The translations under genes and the position numbers were made by a program. Shown one piece after another: positions 8,052-16,645 of a stretch of 64,000 bases of DNA (the stretch's first letter is position 1; each line of letters starts with the position of its first letter). Source of the DNA: Chryseosolibacter sp964438975 (GTDB taxonomy: Bacteria; Bacteroidota; Bacteroidia; Cytophagales; Cyclobacteriaceae); the NCBI GenBank assembly GCA_964438975.1, contig CAYTMU010000002.1, positions 152,669 through 216,668 on the forward strand, written 5' to 3'. The notes beneath the pieces are model-generated. The model worked only from the letters and a program-made list of their open reading frames with translations, did no database searches and had not been told where the DNA came from.

Positions 8052-8600
8052 ATGAAGATCTATACGAAGACCGGGGATGAGGGAATGACTTCCCTTTTCG
8101 GTGGAAAACGTGTGTCTAAGGCCGACCTTCGGATTGAAGCATATGGCACAACGGACGAACTAAATTCATGGATCGGTGTCATTCGTGACCAGTCGGTCAA
8201 CGCTTCGCGAAAGGATGCATTACTGGTCATTCAGGATAGACTTTTTACCATTGGGTCGACCCTTGCGGTTGAACCGGGGAACACTAAAGTGAAGGTTCCG
8301 GCATTGGACGAGGAGGATGTTACATTCCTTGAGAAGGAAATAGACAAGATGGAAGCTGTCTTACCACCGCTTCGTTCCTTCATCCTGCCAGGGGGGCATC
8401 AGTCAGTATCCTTTGCTCATGTGTCACGGACCGTATCCCGACGGGCGGAGCGACTCGTCGTCGCACTCCAGGCGACTGACGGAGTGGCTCCACTCATTGT
8501 TCAATACCTGAATCGGTTGTCTGACTACCTGTTTGTGCTGGCGCGAACAATGGCGCACGAGTTGAACACGGACGAATCACCGTGGAAACCAAAAATGTAG
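8052..8600 (+). CDS. Cob(I)alamin adenosyltransferase, PduO type
   Basis: The 182-residue protein has the PduO/MMAB N-terminal motif MKIYTKTGDEGMTSLFGG (ATP-binding loop) and the later FILPGGH and SRTVSRRAERLVV motifs that form the trimer's ATP site. It transfers the adenosyl group of ATP to cob(I)alamin to make adenosylcobalamin, the cofactor of enzymes such as methylmalonyl-CoA mutase. No other cobalamin genes are nearby, so it probably serves salvage or assimilation of the vitamin. The next gene may start directly after the stop. Confidence 0.93.
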   Translation: MKIYTKTGDEGMTSLFGGKRVSKADLRIEAYGTTDELNSWIGVIRDQSVNASRKDALLVIQDRLFTIGSTLAVEPGNTKVKVPALDEEDVTFLEKEIDKMEAVLPPLRSFILPGGHQSVSFAHVSRTVSRRAERLVVALQATDGVAPLIVQYLNRLSDYLFVLARTMAHELNTDESPWKPKM

Positions 8601-8663
8601 ATGCCAATTCCGGCTTTTTGCATTTGGTTATCCCGATCAGGATCTATTAACTCATACACCTGC

Positions 8664-9179
8664 TTGAAACCATTATTTCTTTTTCTGCTTCTCCTATTCT
8701 CAGGATCTGCATTCAGCCAAAGGCAACTGGTCGTGCTCAAGAGAGAGAAGGTGCTGTTGCGACTATATCCGGGGGACGAGATCGTCTTTCGAGTCAAGGG
8801 GGAGAAGCGGGCCAGGGTCTCCTATGTAAACAACCTCTCCGATACTTCTGTCGTGACACACCGCGACACGATCCCGTTTCATCGGTTCGAGCGACTTTAT
8901 TTTCGTCAGCACCGGCTTTACAATACAGTAGGTACCGCGTTGGTTATCTTCGGGGTCGGCCTGTTTGCTATTGACCAGCTTAATGTCGTCGTTGTCAACG
9001 GCCAAACGCCTGAGCTTGACGATAACGTTACCTGGCTGAGTGCTTCGTCGGTGGCTGCAGGTCTTCCAATGATGTTGCTGAGGAAAAAGTCACAGAAGAT
9101 CCGGTACCCGACGCGACTGCGTATGGTCGACCAGGGTTCAGGGTTTTATCGCCCGGATTTGCGTCAGAGGATCGAGTGA
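8664..9179 (+). CDS. Hypothetical membrane or exported protein
   Basis: I do not recognise this 171-residue protein. From a TTG at 8664 it begins with a strong signal-peptide-like stretch (LKPLFLFLLLLFSGSAFSQ), which argues against the ATG 21 codons upstream that directly follows the cobalamin gene. The mature part has a beta-rich first half (KREKVLLRLYPGDEIVFRVKG), then two hydrophobic segments (about residues 95-115 of the longer frame and near VAAGLPMMLL), and a basic C terminus. This resembles small Bacteroidota envelope proteins of unknown role. Confidence 0.65.
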   Translation: MKPLFLFLLLLFSGSAFSQRQLVVLKREKVLLRLYPGDEIVFRVKGEKRARVSYVNNLSDTSVVTHRDTIPFHRFERLYFRQHRLYNTVGTALVIFGVGLFAIDQLNVVVVNGQTPELDDNVTWLSASSVAAGLPMMLLRKKSQKIRYPTRLRMVDQGSGFYRPDLRQRIE

Positions 9180-9263
9180 GCCAGGGATTAACGATCGAAC
9201 TTCATCGCTAAACTTGCTACAGGGCACCCATTTTTTCTTCATATTCATCTATCTTGCAAGCTA

Positions 9264-9271
9264 AATATTTG
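9264..9271 (+). promoter_or_regulatory. Putative -7 box of prfB, four bases before the start codon
   Basis: AATATTTG matches TAnnTTTG at seven of eight positions and ends four bases before the prfB ATG at 9276. A TATCTTGC octamer at 9250-9257 is an alternative box. No clear -33 box was found at the usual spacing. Confidence 0.3.
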
Positions 9272-9275
9272 AACT

Positions 9276-10374
9276 ATGACAGTAGACAAGTTGAAAGACT
9301 TGAAGGCCCGTGTGAGCGCCTTGAGGAGGTATCTTTGACTACGATCGCAAGGCGGTTGAAGTAAGAGATGAGGAATTGATCACCCAGCAGGCCGATTTCT
9401 GGAATAACCCCCGGCAGGCGGAGATCATCCTCAAGAATATCCGTTCGAAGAAGATATGGACGGATGCTTTCGAACAGGTGAGCAAGGTTGTCGACGACCT
9501 CGAGGTGCTGAATGAGTTTCACGAGGCTGGCGAAGTCGGCGAAGAGGAGGTTCATCGCGAGTATGAATTGGCCGCGAAAGCTGTCGAGGAACTCGAATTC
9601 AAGAAGATGCTCAGCGGGGAGGAGGATCAACTCAGTGCTATGCTTGAGATCAACCCCGGGGCGGGCGGAACGGAAAGCCAGGACTGGGCGGATATGTTGA
9701 ACCGCATGTATATCATGTGGGGGGAACAGAACGGCTACCAGGTGACGCAGGTCGACTACCAGGCGGGTGAGGTCGCAGGTATCAAGTCCGCCACGCTCGA
9801 GATCGATGGCCCTTTTGCATACGGAAAGTTGAAATCTGAGATTGGAGTCCACCGGCTTGTCAGGATATCCCCTTTCGATTCCAACGGTAGAAGGCACACC
9901 TCATTCGCATCTGTTTTTGTTTATCCGGTGATTGACGATACAATCAATATCGAGGTCAATCCCGCTGACATCGAGATTCAGACGTCTCGGTCCGGCGGTG
10001 CGGGCGGGCAGAACGTAAACAAAGTTGAAACGAAGGTTCAACTCACACATAAACCTACAGGTATTGTGATTGTATGCCAGGTGGAGCGCTCGCAACACGC
10101 GAACAGGGAGAAGGCTATGCAAATGCTCAAGTCCCGCCTATACCAGCTGGAAATGGAGAAGCGGAACGCCGCGCGAGATAAGGTGGAAGCGGGTAAAATG
10201 AGAATTGACTTTGGATCGCAGATAAGGAATTATGTCCTGCACCCATACAAAATGGTGAAGGATGCGCGCACCGGCGTTGAACGCACAGACGCGAACAATG
10301 TTCTTGACGGCGATCTCGACGATTTCATCAAAGCGTTTCTCCTTGGTGCGCAAGAGGCGCAGACACAGTCCTGA
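9276..10374 (+). CDS. prfB: Peptide chain release factor 2 (programmed +1 frameshift)
   Basis: Translation starts at the ATG at 9276, gives MTVDKLKDLKARVSALRRYL and meets an in-frame TGA at 9336-9338. Shifting +1 at CTT-TGA-C continues as DYDRKAVEVRDEEL to the stop at 10374. The product is then 365 residues, the usual RF2 length. The RF2 tripeptide SPF (RISPFDSNG) reads UGA and UAA, and the GGQ loop (SGGAGGQNVNKVET) triggers peptide release in the ribosome. The frameshift lets RF2 regulate its own synthesis: low RF2 slows termination at UGA and favours the shift. The internal GTG at 9376 seen in a simple open-frame scan is not the true start. Confidence 0.96.
9324..9340 (+). promoter_or_regulatory. 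prfB: prfB +1 recoding site with internal Shine-Dalgarno
   Basis: AGGAGG (9324-9329), TAT, CTT, TGA, C is the canonical RF2 frameshift signal. The Shine-Dalgarno-like hexamer lies three bases before the CTT slip codon, the same spacing as in Escherichia coli. The stop codon in the A site is TGA followed by C, a poor termination context. Confidence 0.93.
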
Positions 10375-10385
10375 GGACAGAGTCC

Positions 10386-10991
10386 GTGGATCAGTACTCT
10401 TTCAGAACAATTGCCGATCCTTCCGAGGGAAGTTACCGCGAGAAAGGTAGTCGATTCCTCGCGTTCGCGTTTCCCGTATCCTCGGAGCCCGAGATCAGTG
10501 ACCACCTGGCCGCGGTGCGGAAGAAGTATTTTGATGCGCGTCACCATTGCTATGCTTGGATCCTTGGACCACAGGGAGACTTGTCCCGTGCATTTGATGG
10601 GGGTGAGCCCAATCATTCTGCCGGAGATCCAATCCTCGGCCAGATCCGCTCGCGAAATCTCGCCGATGTTCTGGTCATTGTCGTTCGCTACTTTGGCGGT
10701 GTAAAACTGGGTGTTGGTGGTCTTATTGCCGCCTACAGAAGTGCTGCTGCGGATGCGCTTGATAAGGCGCGAATCATCGAAAAGGATATCGTTGAAACGA
10801 TCCTGCTTGTGTACGATTACGAAGCCACGCCGGAAGTTATGCGGCTGGTTAAGGATTTTGACCTTCGCATACTGGAGCAAACATTCGACGCTGAGTGCTC
10901 ACTTACAGCAGACGTCGGGCTGCGTAATAAGAATGGTCTTGTCGAGCGTTTGAAGCTGTTGCGCGCACTCGGTGCTAAGGTCCGCTGGTAG
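10386..10991 (+). CDS. YigZ/IMPACT family protein (UPF0029)
   Basis: The 201-residue protein starts at a GTG 11 bases after prfB. It shows the IMPACT N-terminal domain pattern: KGSRFLAFAFPV near residue 20, DARHHCYAWILG, DGGEPNHSAGDPIL and VVRYFGGVKLGVGGLI. A ferredoxin-like DUF1949 C-terminal domain follows from about residue 130. The eukaryotic relative regulates the eIF2alpha kinase GCN2, but the bacterial function is not established. Its place directly behind a release factor gene fits a link with translation, which is inference. Confidence 0.88.
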   Translation: MDQYSFRTIADPSEGSYREKGSRFLAFAFPVSSEPEISDHLAAVRKKYFDARHHCYAWILGPQGDLSRAFDGGEPNHSAGDPILGQIRSRNLADVLVIVVRYFGGVKLGVGGLIAAYRSAAADALDKARIIEKDIVETILLVYDYEATPEVMRLVKDFDLRILEQTFDAECSLTADVGLRNKNGLVERLKLLRALGAKVRW

Positions 10992-11044
10992 CGCGTGGAC
11001 TGCGCAGTGATCGGTAATTTGTGATCAGTCAAAACAAGTTCCAC

Positions 11045-11070
11045 CTTCGCTAGTGCTACGGCGGGCAAGG
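11045..11070 (+). repeat. Single copy of a dispersed CTTCGCTAG-GCTxCGGCGG repeat
   Basis: The sequence CTTCGCTAGTGCTACGGCGG and the bases after it closely resemble the 29-base unit of the tandem array at 56475-56688 (CTTCGCTAGGCTTCGGCGG). Here it lies between the convergent YigZ and response-regulator genes. Nothing else is evident in this 134-base gap. Confidence 0.5.
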
Positions 11071-11125
11071 CTCAAAACGGATAAGCCGTTCGCTGCAACG
11101 ATGATCAAATGACCGTCGACCAGAC

Positions 11126-11866
11126 TCAGAGACCCAAAACTCCCTTCAGCTTCGTGTAACCAGATTTGCTTAGCGGAATTCTTACGCCGCTCTTAAGCAA
11201 TGCAAGATGCGAGTCTTTTTCCATCGGCTCGATCCGGGTGATTTGCGATACCTGGAGAATGTACGACCGATGGACACGGACAAATTCGGTTGCGTCTAGT
11301 ACCCCTTCGTAGTAGCTCATTGTTTTCTTTTTGAGGAACATTTCCTTTGCCGTGAATATTTTGACGTAGTCGTCGTAGGCCTCGATGTAATGGATGTCAC
11401 TTACCGGTATGATGCGGATGGTGCCCGCTTCTTTCACGACGATGCGTGTGCGTTCTTCGGGCTGTCGCAACTGATCCTGGAAGTGGACAGGCTGTCTTTC
11501 CTGCCCACCCTGCTGTCGTTGCGACAGCCATTTTTGCACTGCTTTGTCGAAACGATCTTTTCCGAAGGGTTTGAGCAGATAGTCGATAGCATGCGATTCA
11601 AACGCTTTGATCGCATACTCGTCGAAGGCAGTTGTGAAGATGATAGCCGGAGCGTCGTCCAGGATCTCCAGCATTTCGAATCCATTGATCTTTGGCATTT
11701 GGATATCGAGAAAGATCAGCTCCGGCTTGTGCTGGCTGATCGCTTTGACTCCCTCGAACCCGTCGTCGCATTCGGCCACGATCGTGAAGTCCGTGTAAGA
11801 AGTGAGGTATTCCCTGACAATTGTCCTGGCGAGGGGCTCGTCGTCGATAATAACCGTCTTAATCAT
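11126..11866 (-). CDS. LytTR-family response regulator
   Basis: The 246-residue protein has an N-terminal receiver domain (about residues 1-115; phosphoacceptor Asp in LIFLDIQMP, and LLKPF near residue 97) and a C-terminal LytTR DNA-binding domain (about residues 145-245, with IHYIEAYDDYVKIFTAKE and FVRVHRSYILQVSQI). LytTR regulators bind imperfect direct repeats upstream of envelope and virulence genes. The gene overlaps the end of the sensor kinase by eight bases, so the two form a translationally coupled two-component system. Confidence 0.93.
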   Translation of the reverse strand: MIKTVIIDDEPLARTIVREYLTSYTDFTIVAECDDGFEGVKAISQHKPELIFLDIQMPKINGFEMLEILDDAPAIIFTTAFDEYAIKAFESHAIDYLLKPFGKDRFDKAVQKWLSQRQQGGQERQPVHFQDQLRQPEERTRIVVKEAGTIRIIPVSDIHYIEAYDDYVKIFTAKEMFLKKKTMSYYEGVLDATEFVRVHRSYILQVSQITRIEPMEKDSHLALLKSGVRIPLSKSGYTKLKGVLGL

Positions 11867-12899
11867 TTCGCTGCGGAATTTTTATCGTGGTAATGAAATC
11901 ATTTCCCGTTTGTGACGTCTGAAGCAGGTCAGTTCGCGCGTACAAGAGGTATAACCTTCGCGTTATTGAGTTCAATCCGAACCCTGTTCCTCGCCGTGGG
12001 GGGGTGACCGATGGGTCGAACGGATTCTGTATCACTATTTTGAGATGATTGTTTTCTTTCGTCGATGTAATGGAGATCGTAGTCTGACCCAGTGTGTCGT
12101 ACAACCCGAACTTGATCGCATTCTCAACTACAGGTTGGAGAAGCAACGAAGGTAGTTTCAATCCAACGGATTTCTCGTCGCATTGAATTTCCGTCTTTAG
12201 CCGATGACCGAATCGAACTTTTTCGATTTCCAGATAGAGGGCGAGGTGTTCCAATTCCTCCGAAAGCACCACCAGTTGCTGATCGTCCTTTCGGATGGTT
12301 GCGCGAAAAAAGTCCGACAGTTGTTGGATCATCCGACGTGCCTCTTCCGGCCTGTTCCCCGCGAGGGCGCTGATCGAGTTCAGGCTGTTAAACAGGAAGT
12401 GTGGCTGCAACTGCTGGCGGAGGCGTGATAGCTCCGCTTCGCGTGAAAGCTGTTCGGCGGCAGTCCTCCTACGTTCCATTTCCTGGTGTTCCATCATCGT
12501 CAGCCACAGGCCAGATAAGGCGCTGACAAGAGCGATCATCAGCCAGCTGTACAGTCCTCGGATGATGAGCGATTTCTCCAGGAAAGCGAGATACTCCGGT
12601 GTCTCACTGACGAACAAGAGGGTCAGGTGGTCCATTGCGGCAACGCTGAGAAACGCCAACCCCACGCTGATCGCAACCCTGATCAGGGGCCGGGGATGGT
12701 AGTACTTCGTCACCAGGATCATGTCGTATCCTGCGACGGCGATGATCACATTTGTTACGACCGCGTCAGTGAGACTTGTCGCCCACCCGAATGCGAACGT
12801 AAGTTCCAGTGCGATGGTTTGTAGCACGACCCAGCAGATGCACCACAGCAGGAAGAAGATGCTGAGCTTGCCATACGAGAAACCGGTTGTCGCGGTCAA
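11859..12899 (-). CDS. LytS/YehU-type sensor histidine kinase
   Basis: The 346-residue protein has four hydrophobic segments in residues 10-150, then a His_kinase domain in which LQPHFLFNSLNSISAL holds the phosphorylated His, and an ATPase domain with LLLQPVVENAIKFGL (N box) and GTGFGLNSITRRL (G box). It lacks a periplasmic sensor domain, so it probably senses membrane or partner-protein state. It begins at a TTG, 10 bases after the DUF4288 gene, and is followed by its LytTR response regulator. The upstream LiaF-like gene suggests cell-envelope stress as input, by analogy with LiaFSR. Confidence 0.9.
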   Translation of the reverse strand: MTATTGFSYGKLSIFFLLWCICWVVLQTIALELTFAFGWATSLTDAVVTNVIIAVAGYDMILVTKYYHPRPLIRVAISVGLAFLSVAAMDHLTLLFVSETPEYLAFLEKSLIIRGLYSWLMIALVSALSGLWLTMMEHQEMERRRTAAEQLSREAELSRLRQQLQPHFLFNSLNSISALAGNRPEEARRMIQQLSDFFRATIRKDDQQLVVLSEELEHLALYLEIEKVRFGHRLKTEIQCDEKSVGLKLPSLLLQPVVENAIKFGLYDTLGQTTISITSTKENNHLKIVIQNPFDPSVTPPRRGTGFGLNSITRRLYLLYARTDLLQTSQTGNDFITTIKIPQRND

Positions 12900-12909
12900 G
12901 TTCTGTAGT

Positions 12910-13251
12910 TTATTCGTTGGAGTGGGCTCTCAGAAAGATCGCCTTCTGATGGACACACCGAATATAGGATTTCGCTTCGTCGGTTTCGTGAATGTGAGAA
13001 TATATCTCTATCCCATCTTCGATCCTGGTAAGGGGTATTACTTCGGAGACATTGATGAACTCCCAGCGGACAAGGTTGTTTCGCTCGTTGGGAAATGAAT
13101 CCTCTTCACCGATACCGATCGTTCTCCCCTTGAGAAATGCCTCCCCGTCTGAGTTCGCAGAAATCAATCTGAGCTGCTCGTCAAATTGTGGCCTGTGCTC
13201 CGTGTTTTCAGCGGTGATCTTGAATACCAGCTTTGCAACGTACCAATTCAT
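12910..13251 (-). CDS. DUF4288 family protein
   Basis: I start this 113-residue protein at the ATG giving MNWYVAKLVFKI, because the family begins there and the longer frame would run into the upstream LiaF-like gene. It contains WYVAKLVFKI, FDEQLRLISANSDGEAFLKG and NNLVRWEFINVSEVIPL, a small mixed alpha-beta domain resembling DUF4288. Proteins of this family have no established function. It lies between the LiaF-like gene (37-base gap) and the kinase gene (10-base gap), which suggests it belongs to the same regulatory operon. Confidence 0.75.
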   Translation of the reverse strand: MNWYVAKLVFKITAENTEHRPQFDEQLRLISANSDGEAFLKGRTIGIGEEDSFPNERNNLVRWEFINVSEVIPLTRIEDGIEIYSHIHETDEAKSYIRCVHQKAIFLRAHSNE

Positions 13252-13288
13252 ATCCGCAAATGTTTTTTTGTGCAACAATAGTTTTAAG

Positions 13289-14050
13289 TCAATAGCTCCG
13301 GATGTCGATACCACCGAATACCGATGTTCCTTTCAGGATGAGGATTTGTTCGGAACCGTCGTCAACCCGTGCTGCCGAGGCTCGTTTGTCATCTATCCCT
13401 CCTAATACGGCCACCATTTCTTTCGAATGTATTTTCCAGTTCGCCGGTACAATTATTTTTGTTCCCCCGAATATCTGAGTCAGTTCCAACACGGCCGTGC
13501 CGGCTAACTCTGCCTGCATGAAGTTCAGCTCGGTACCACCGAAGACGGTCACAGCTTCGCCGCCGCGAAAGTTCTTGGTTATGATGCTTCTTTTTGCTCC
13601 GCCGAAGACGACTACTGAATCGAGCAAGTCGTCTGACGATTCCAGTTCTGTCTCAAACGGCGACCTGGTGGGTCCTTCCTTTCTCCTCGTGAAAGAGCGC
13701 AGGACGAGAAACAATCCAAATCCGATGATCAGCAAAGGCCACATGAATTTGTGGATATCGTACCATGGATAGAAGTCATCGATGAGAAGAAATCCACCGA
13801 TCGTAAGTGGGATTAACCATGCAAAGCCCCTGAAAGAATGGCGAATCCCAAGATAGATCCCCAACGCGATCAGGATAGTTTTGAATGAAAAGATCCAGCC
13901 TGGGATTTCGGCGCCGGCTTGCCGCGCGAGGAGCAAGCCACCAATCAAAATGATGAATAGTCCTCCCCACAGCCTTCCGCTGCCACGATTATCGGAGCAA
14001 TGGTGTGCTCGGTTGCCAGGGTTTTCAATGTTTCGGTTTGGGGTTTCCAT
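13289..14050 (-). CDS. LiaF-like membrane protein (cell-wall-stress response family)
   Basis: The 253-residue protein has an N-terminal domain with four hydrophobic segments (about residues 28-125, of the DUF5668 type) and a cytoplasmic-facing beta-helical C terminus with repeated F/LGG turns (VVFGGAKRS, TVFGGTELN, IFGGTKI, AVLGGIDDK, SVFGGIDI). This is the LiaF/toast_rack layout. In Firmicutes LiaF represses the LiaSR two-component system until the envelope is stressed. Here it heads an operon with DUF4288, a LytS-type kinase and a LytTR regulator. A TATATTTG box on the minus strand (14077-14070) may be its promoter. Confidence 0.82.
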   Translation of the reverse strand: METPNRNIENPGNRAHHCSDNRGSGRLWGGLFIILIGGLLLARQAGAEIPGWIFSFKTILIALGIYLGIRHSFRGFAWLIPLTIGGFLLIDDFYPWYDIHKFMWPLLIIGFGLFLVLRSFTRRKEGPTRSPFETELESSDDLLDSVVVFGGAKRSIITKNFRGGEAVTVFGGTELNFMQAELAGTAVLELTQIFGGTKIIVPANWKIHSKEMVAVLGGIDDKRASAARVDDGSEQILILKGTSVFGGIDIRSY

Positions 14051-14171
14051 AGTCGCCTGTATTGTTGACCAAATATACGATCGATCCGAGCCGCCGGATA
14101 ACGGACTTAGGCAGGAAGAGGGCGATAGTAGGTAAGTGGCAGTATCCTGTCGGCGAATGCGTCGGAGCGGT

Positions 14172-14774
14172 TCACATTGCGCCGCCGACTCTGGATTTCA
14201 GCCTGTGGAAAAGTTCGAGACACACCCAAGCATCTGTGGCGGCGTATTCTATTTGCTTTTGTGTGAATGTCTGGACTTCCCAGTTTGAAGTCTGGGCACT
14301 CTTGGAAATGCGGAACCCGAGTAGCAGGGCCGTTAATTTTTTGACACTTTCTACTTGAAGACCAGCTTCCTTTGCGAGCCGCGCGAGATCGCAATAACCT
14401 GCAGGCTCGAACGGGTGCAACTTCTGCAATGCCTTGAGGTCATCGCGTATGCCGACGCCCGCTTTTATGATCTGTGCGTTGGAGAATAATCCAACCAGTT
14501 CTTCTGTAATTCCCGTATGATTGAGGCGGATCAGAAACACTTTCCGCGGTATTGCAAGCTGGAGCAACGACACCTGATAGATCTGACCTTTCTTGAAACT
14601 CGGACGCGTTTCCGTATCGAAGCCGATGATCTCATGCGACTCCACCTCCTTCACGACCTTCACCAGCTGATCAGGATTACTGATCACGTGTGTCCTGCCG
14701 TTGAAGGTTCTCAGAGGGAGGCTATTGACTTCGTCTGGCGTGATATTGACCCTTACTTCCGAAATCCGCTCCAT
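14172..14774 (-). CDS. 3'-5' exonuclease, RNase D-like (DEDDy)
   Basis: The 200-residue protein (starting at the ATG of MERISEV; a 13-codon longer ATG start is possible) is a stand-alone DEDD exonuclease domain. IIGFDTETRP gives the first Asp-Glu pair, AGVGIRDDLKAL the second Asp, and IEYAATDAWVCLELF the final Tyr and Asp of the DEDDy subclass. There is no HRDC domain, unlike full RNase D. Such short proteins trim RNA or DNA 3' ends, and the substrate here is not known. The gene stands alone, divergent from the permease gene. Confidence 0.85.
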   Translation of the reverse strand: MERISEVRVNITPDEVNSLPLRTFNGRTHVISNPDQLVKVVKEVESHEIIGFDTETRPSFKKGQIYQVSLLQLAIPRKVFLIRLNHTGITEELVGLFSNAQIIKAGVGIRDDLKALQKLHPFEPAGYCDLARLAKEAGLQVESVKKLTALLLGFRISKSAQTSNWEVQTFTQKQIEYAATDAWVCLELFHRLKSRVGGAM

Positions 14775-14944
14775 GTTATGATCGACTGCGACATCATGAA
14801 AAAATACGTCCACCCTTTACTAAAAAATACGCCTGTTGCTGGATAAAATGCGCCGTTAAGTTACTCTAAAATTCCCTAACTCGGGAGTAGTTCCTTGGGA
14901 ATGATTGAGTACATTTTTATATTTTGGCTGCTTAAACACAAGTA

Positions 14945-16645
14945 ATGGCCAATCCACTGTTTCGAAAGAAGTCTTTAAACGCCATTCTAAGCGAAGCACA
15001 ACGCGAAAGGGAGACCGGACAGGGAGGGCTGAAACGCGTGCTGGGAGTGCGAGATCTTGTCTCAATGGGCATCGCTGCTGTGGTTGGCGCCGGGATTTTC
15101 TCCACGATCGGGTCTGCCGCCTACAATGGAGGCCCAGGGATATCACTGCTTTTCATAATAACCGCGGTAACGTGCGGATTCTCCGCGCTCTGCTACGCGG
15201 AATTCGCGAGCCGGGTGCCAATTGCCGGTAGCGCCTATACTTATGCCTACGTGTCGTTCGGGGAACTGGTCGCATGGATAATCGGATGGGCGTTGATCCT
15301 CGAATACACCATCGGAAATATCGTGGTTGCCATCTCGTGGAGTGGGTACTTCAATAATCTGCTCGAGGGGTTTGGAATTTTTCTGGCGCCTTGGCTTACG
15401 ACTGATCCAGGTACTGCGAGTGCCGCTTATGCAGAAGTTGAACAGGCTGTCGCTCAAGGTGTGCCGCTCACCGATAGCCTGGCCTTCGTTCGCGATGCGT
15501 GGCACTCGGCTCCGGTGATCTTCGGGCAGCGCATCTTTGTCAATCTGCCGGCATTCATTATCGTGGTGTTTATCAGCGTTCTTACCTTCATTGGCATTCG
15601 GGAGAGTAAAAGAACGACTAACTTCCTCGTGGTTTTTAAGATTGTAGTAATACTGTTTGTCATCGGAGTGGGATTCTTCTATGTGAATCCGTCCAACTGG
15701 AGTCCTTTCATGCCGAATGGATTCGAAGGCGTCCTGCGGGGGGTCTCGGCGGTCTTCTATGCATATATCGGATTCGATGCGATCTCTACCACCGCGGAAG
15801 AATGCAAGAATCCCCAGCGCGATCTGCCGCGGGGGATGATCTATTCCCTGGTATTCTGTACGGTGTTATATATTCTCATTTCCTTCGTCCTGACGGGGAT
15901 GGTTCCGTACACGGAGCTCAGAGTCACGGATCCGCTGGCGTTTGTGTTCGAACGAGTGGGACAGGATTGGATCAGCTACATCGTGTCGATCAGCGCGGTC
16001 GTTGCCACAACAAGTGTTCTACTGGTGTTTCAACTCGGGCAACCCAGGATCTGGATGAGTATGAGCCGAGACGGGTTGCTTCCCAGGAAGTTTGCAAGTA
16101 TCCACCCCCGTTATCAGACGCCGGCCTTCTCGACGGTGATGACGGGCGTGCTCGTCGCGATCCCGTCGCTGTTTATGGGGAGCGAACTCATGACTGATTT
16201 GACGAGTATTGGTACCTTGTTTGCATTTGTTATCGTATCGGGAGGGGTGCTGATGCTTCCGAGGATTGTTGCGAAAGATGGTGCGATGCCCACCGGAAAG
16301 TTCAAACTCCCTTATATCAATGGTAAATACATCGTGCCCGTCATCTTTGGTGCGTACGTTTTTCTCGTCCGCGACCGCATCTCCCTGGGCCTTTCTTCGA
16401 TCACTCACGATGATCTTGGCACGCTGCTGTTCCTGGCCTTCATTGTACTTGGATTTACGATGAGTATTCTCTCGTTCATGCGCAACTTATCACTCATCCC
16501 GGTGATGGGTGTCATGTTTTGTTCGTACTTGCTGATCGAGATCCCTGTGGTATCCTGGACTTATTTTCTGATCTGGCTAATGTTCGGCCTGACGATCTAT
16601 TTCTGTTATGGCTACTGGAAAAGCCGATTGCGTCGTACTGGCTAG
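14945..16645 (+). CDS. Amino acid permease, APC superfamily (cationic amino acid transporter type)
   Basis: The 566-residue protein has about 12-14 hydrophobic helices and the APC signature SMGIAAVVGAGIFSTIGSA in the first helix. CYAEFASRVPIAGSAYTYAY and AYIGFDAISTTAEECKNPQRDLPRG follow, the latter typical of the cationic amino-acid transporter branch. It should import amino acids across the inner membrane in symport or exchange. Its last four bases overlap the 3' end of the convergent saccharopine-dehydrogenase-like gene. That enzyme family acts on lysine, so lysine is a plausible but unproven substrate. Confidence 0.9.
   Translation: MANPLFRKKSLNAILSEAQRERETGQGGLKRVLGVRDLVSMGIAAVVGAGIFSTIGSAAYNGGPGISLLFIITAVTCGFSALCYAEFASRVPIAGSAYTYAYVSFGELVAWIIGWALILEYTIGNIVVAISWSGYFNNLLEGFGIFLAPWLTTDPGTASAAYAEVEQAVAQGVPLTDSLAFVRDAWHSAPVIFGQRIFVNLPAFIIVVFISVLTFIGIRESKRTTNFLVVFKIVVILFVIGVGFFYVNPSNWSPFMPNGFEGVLRGVSAVFYAYIGFDAISTTAEECKNPQRDLPRGMIYSLVFCTVLYILISFVLTGMVPYTELRVTDPLAFVFERVGQDWISYIVSISAVVATTSVLLVFQLGQPRIWMSMSRDGLLPRKFASIHPRYQTPAFSTVMTGVLVAIPSLFMGSELMTDLTSIGTLFAFVIVSGGVLMLPRIVAKDGAMPTGKFKLPYINGKYIVPVIFGAYVFLVRDRISLGLSSITHDDLGTLLFLAFIVLGFTMSILSFMRNLSLIPVMGVMFCSYLLIEIPVVSWTYFLIWLMFGLTIYFCYGYWKSRLRRTG

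Noticed and set aside
16019..16408. Minus-strand frame of 129 codons inside the permease gene
   Set aside because: Shadow of a well-supported transmembrane protein, with His/Asp-rich composition typical of antisense frames.
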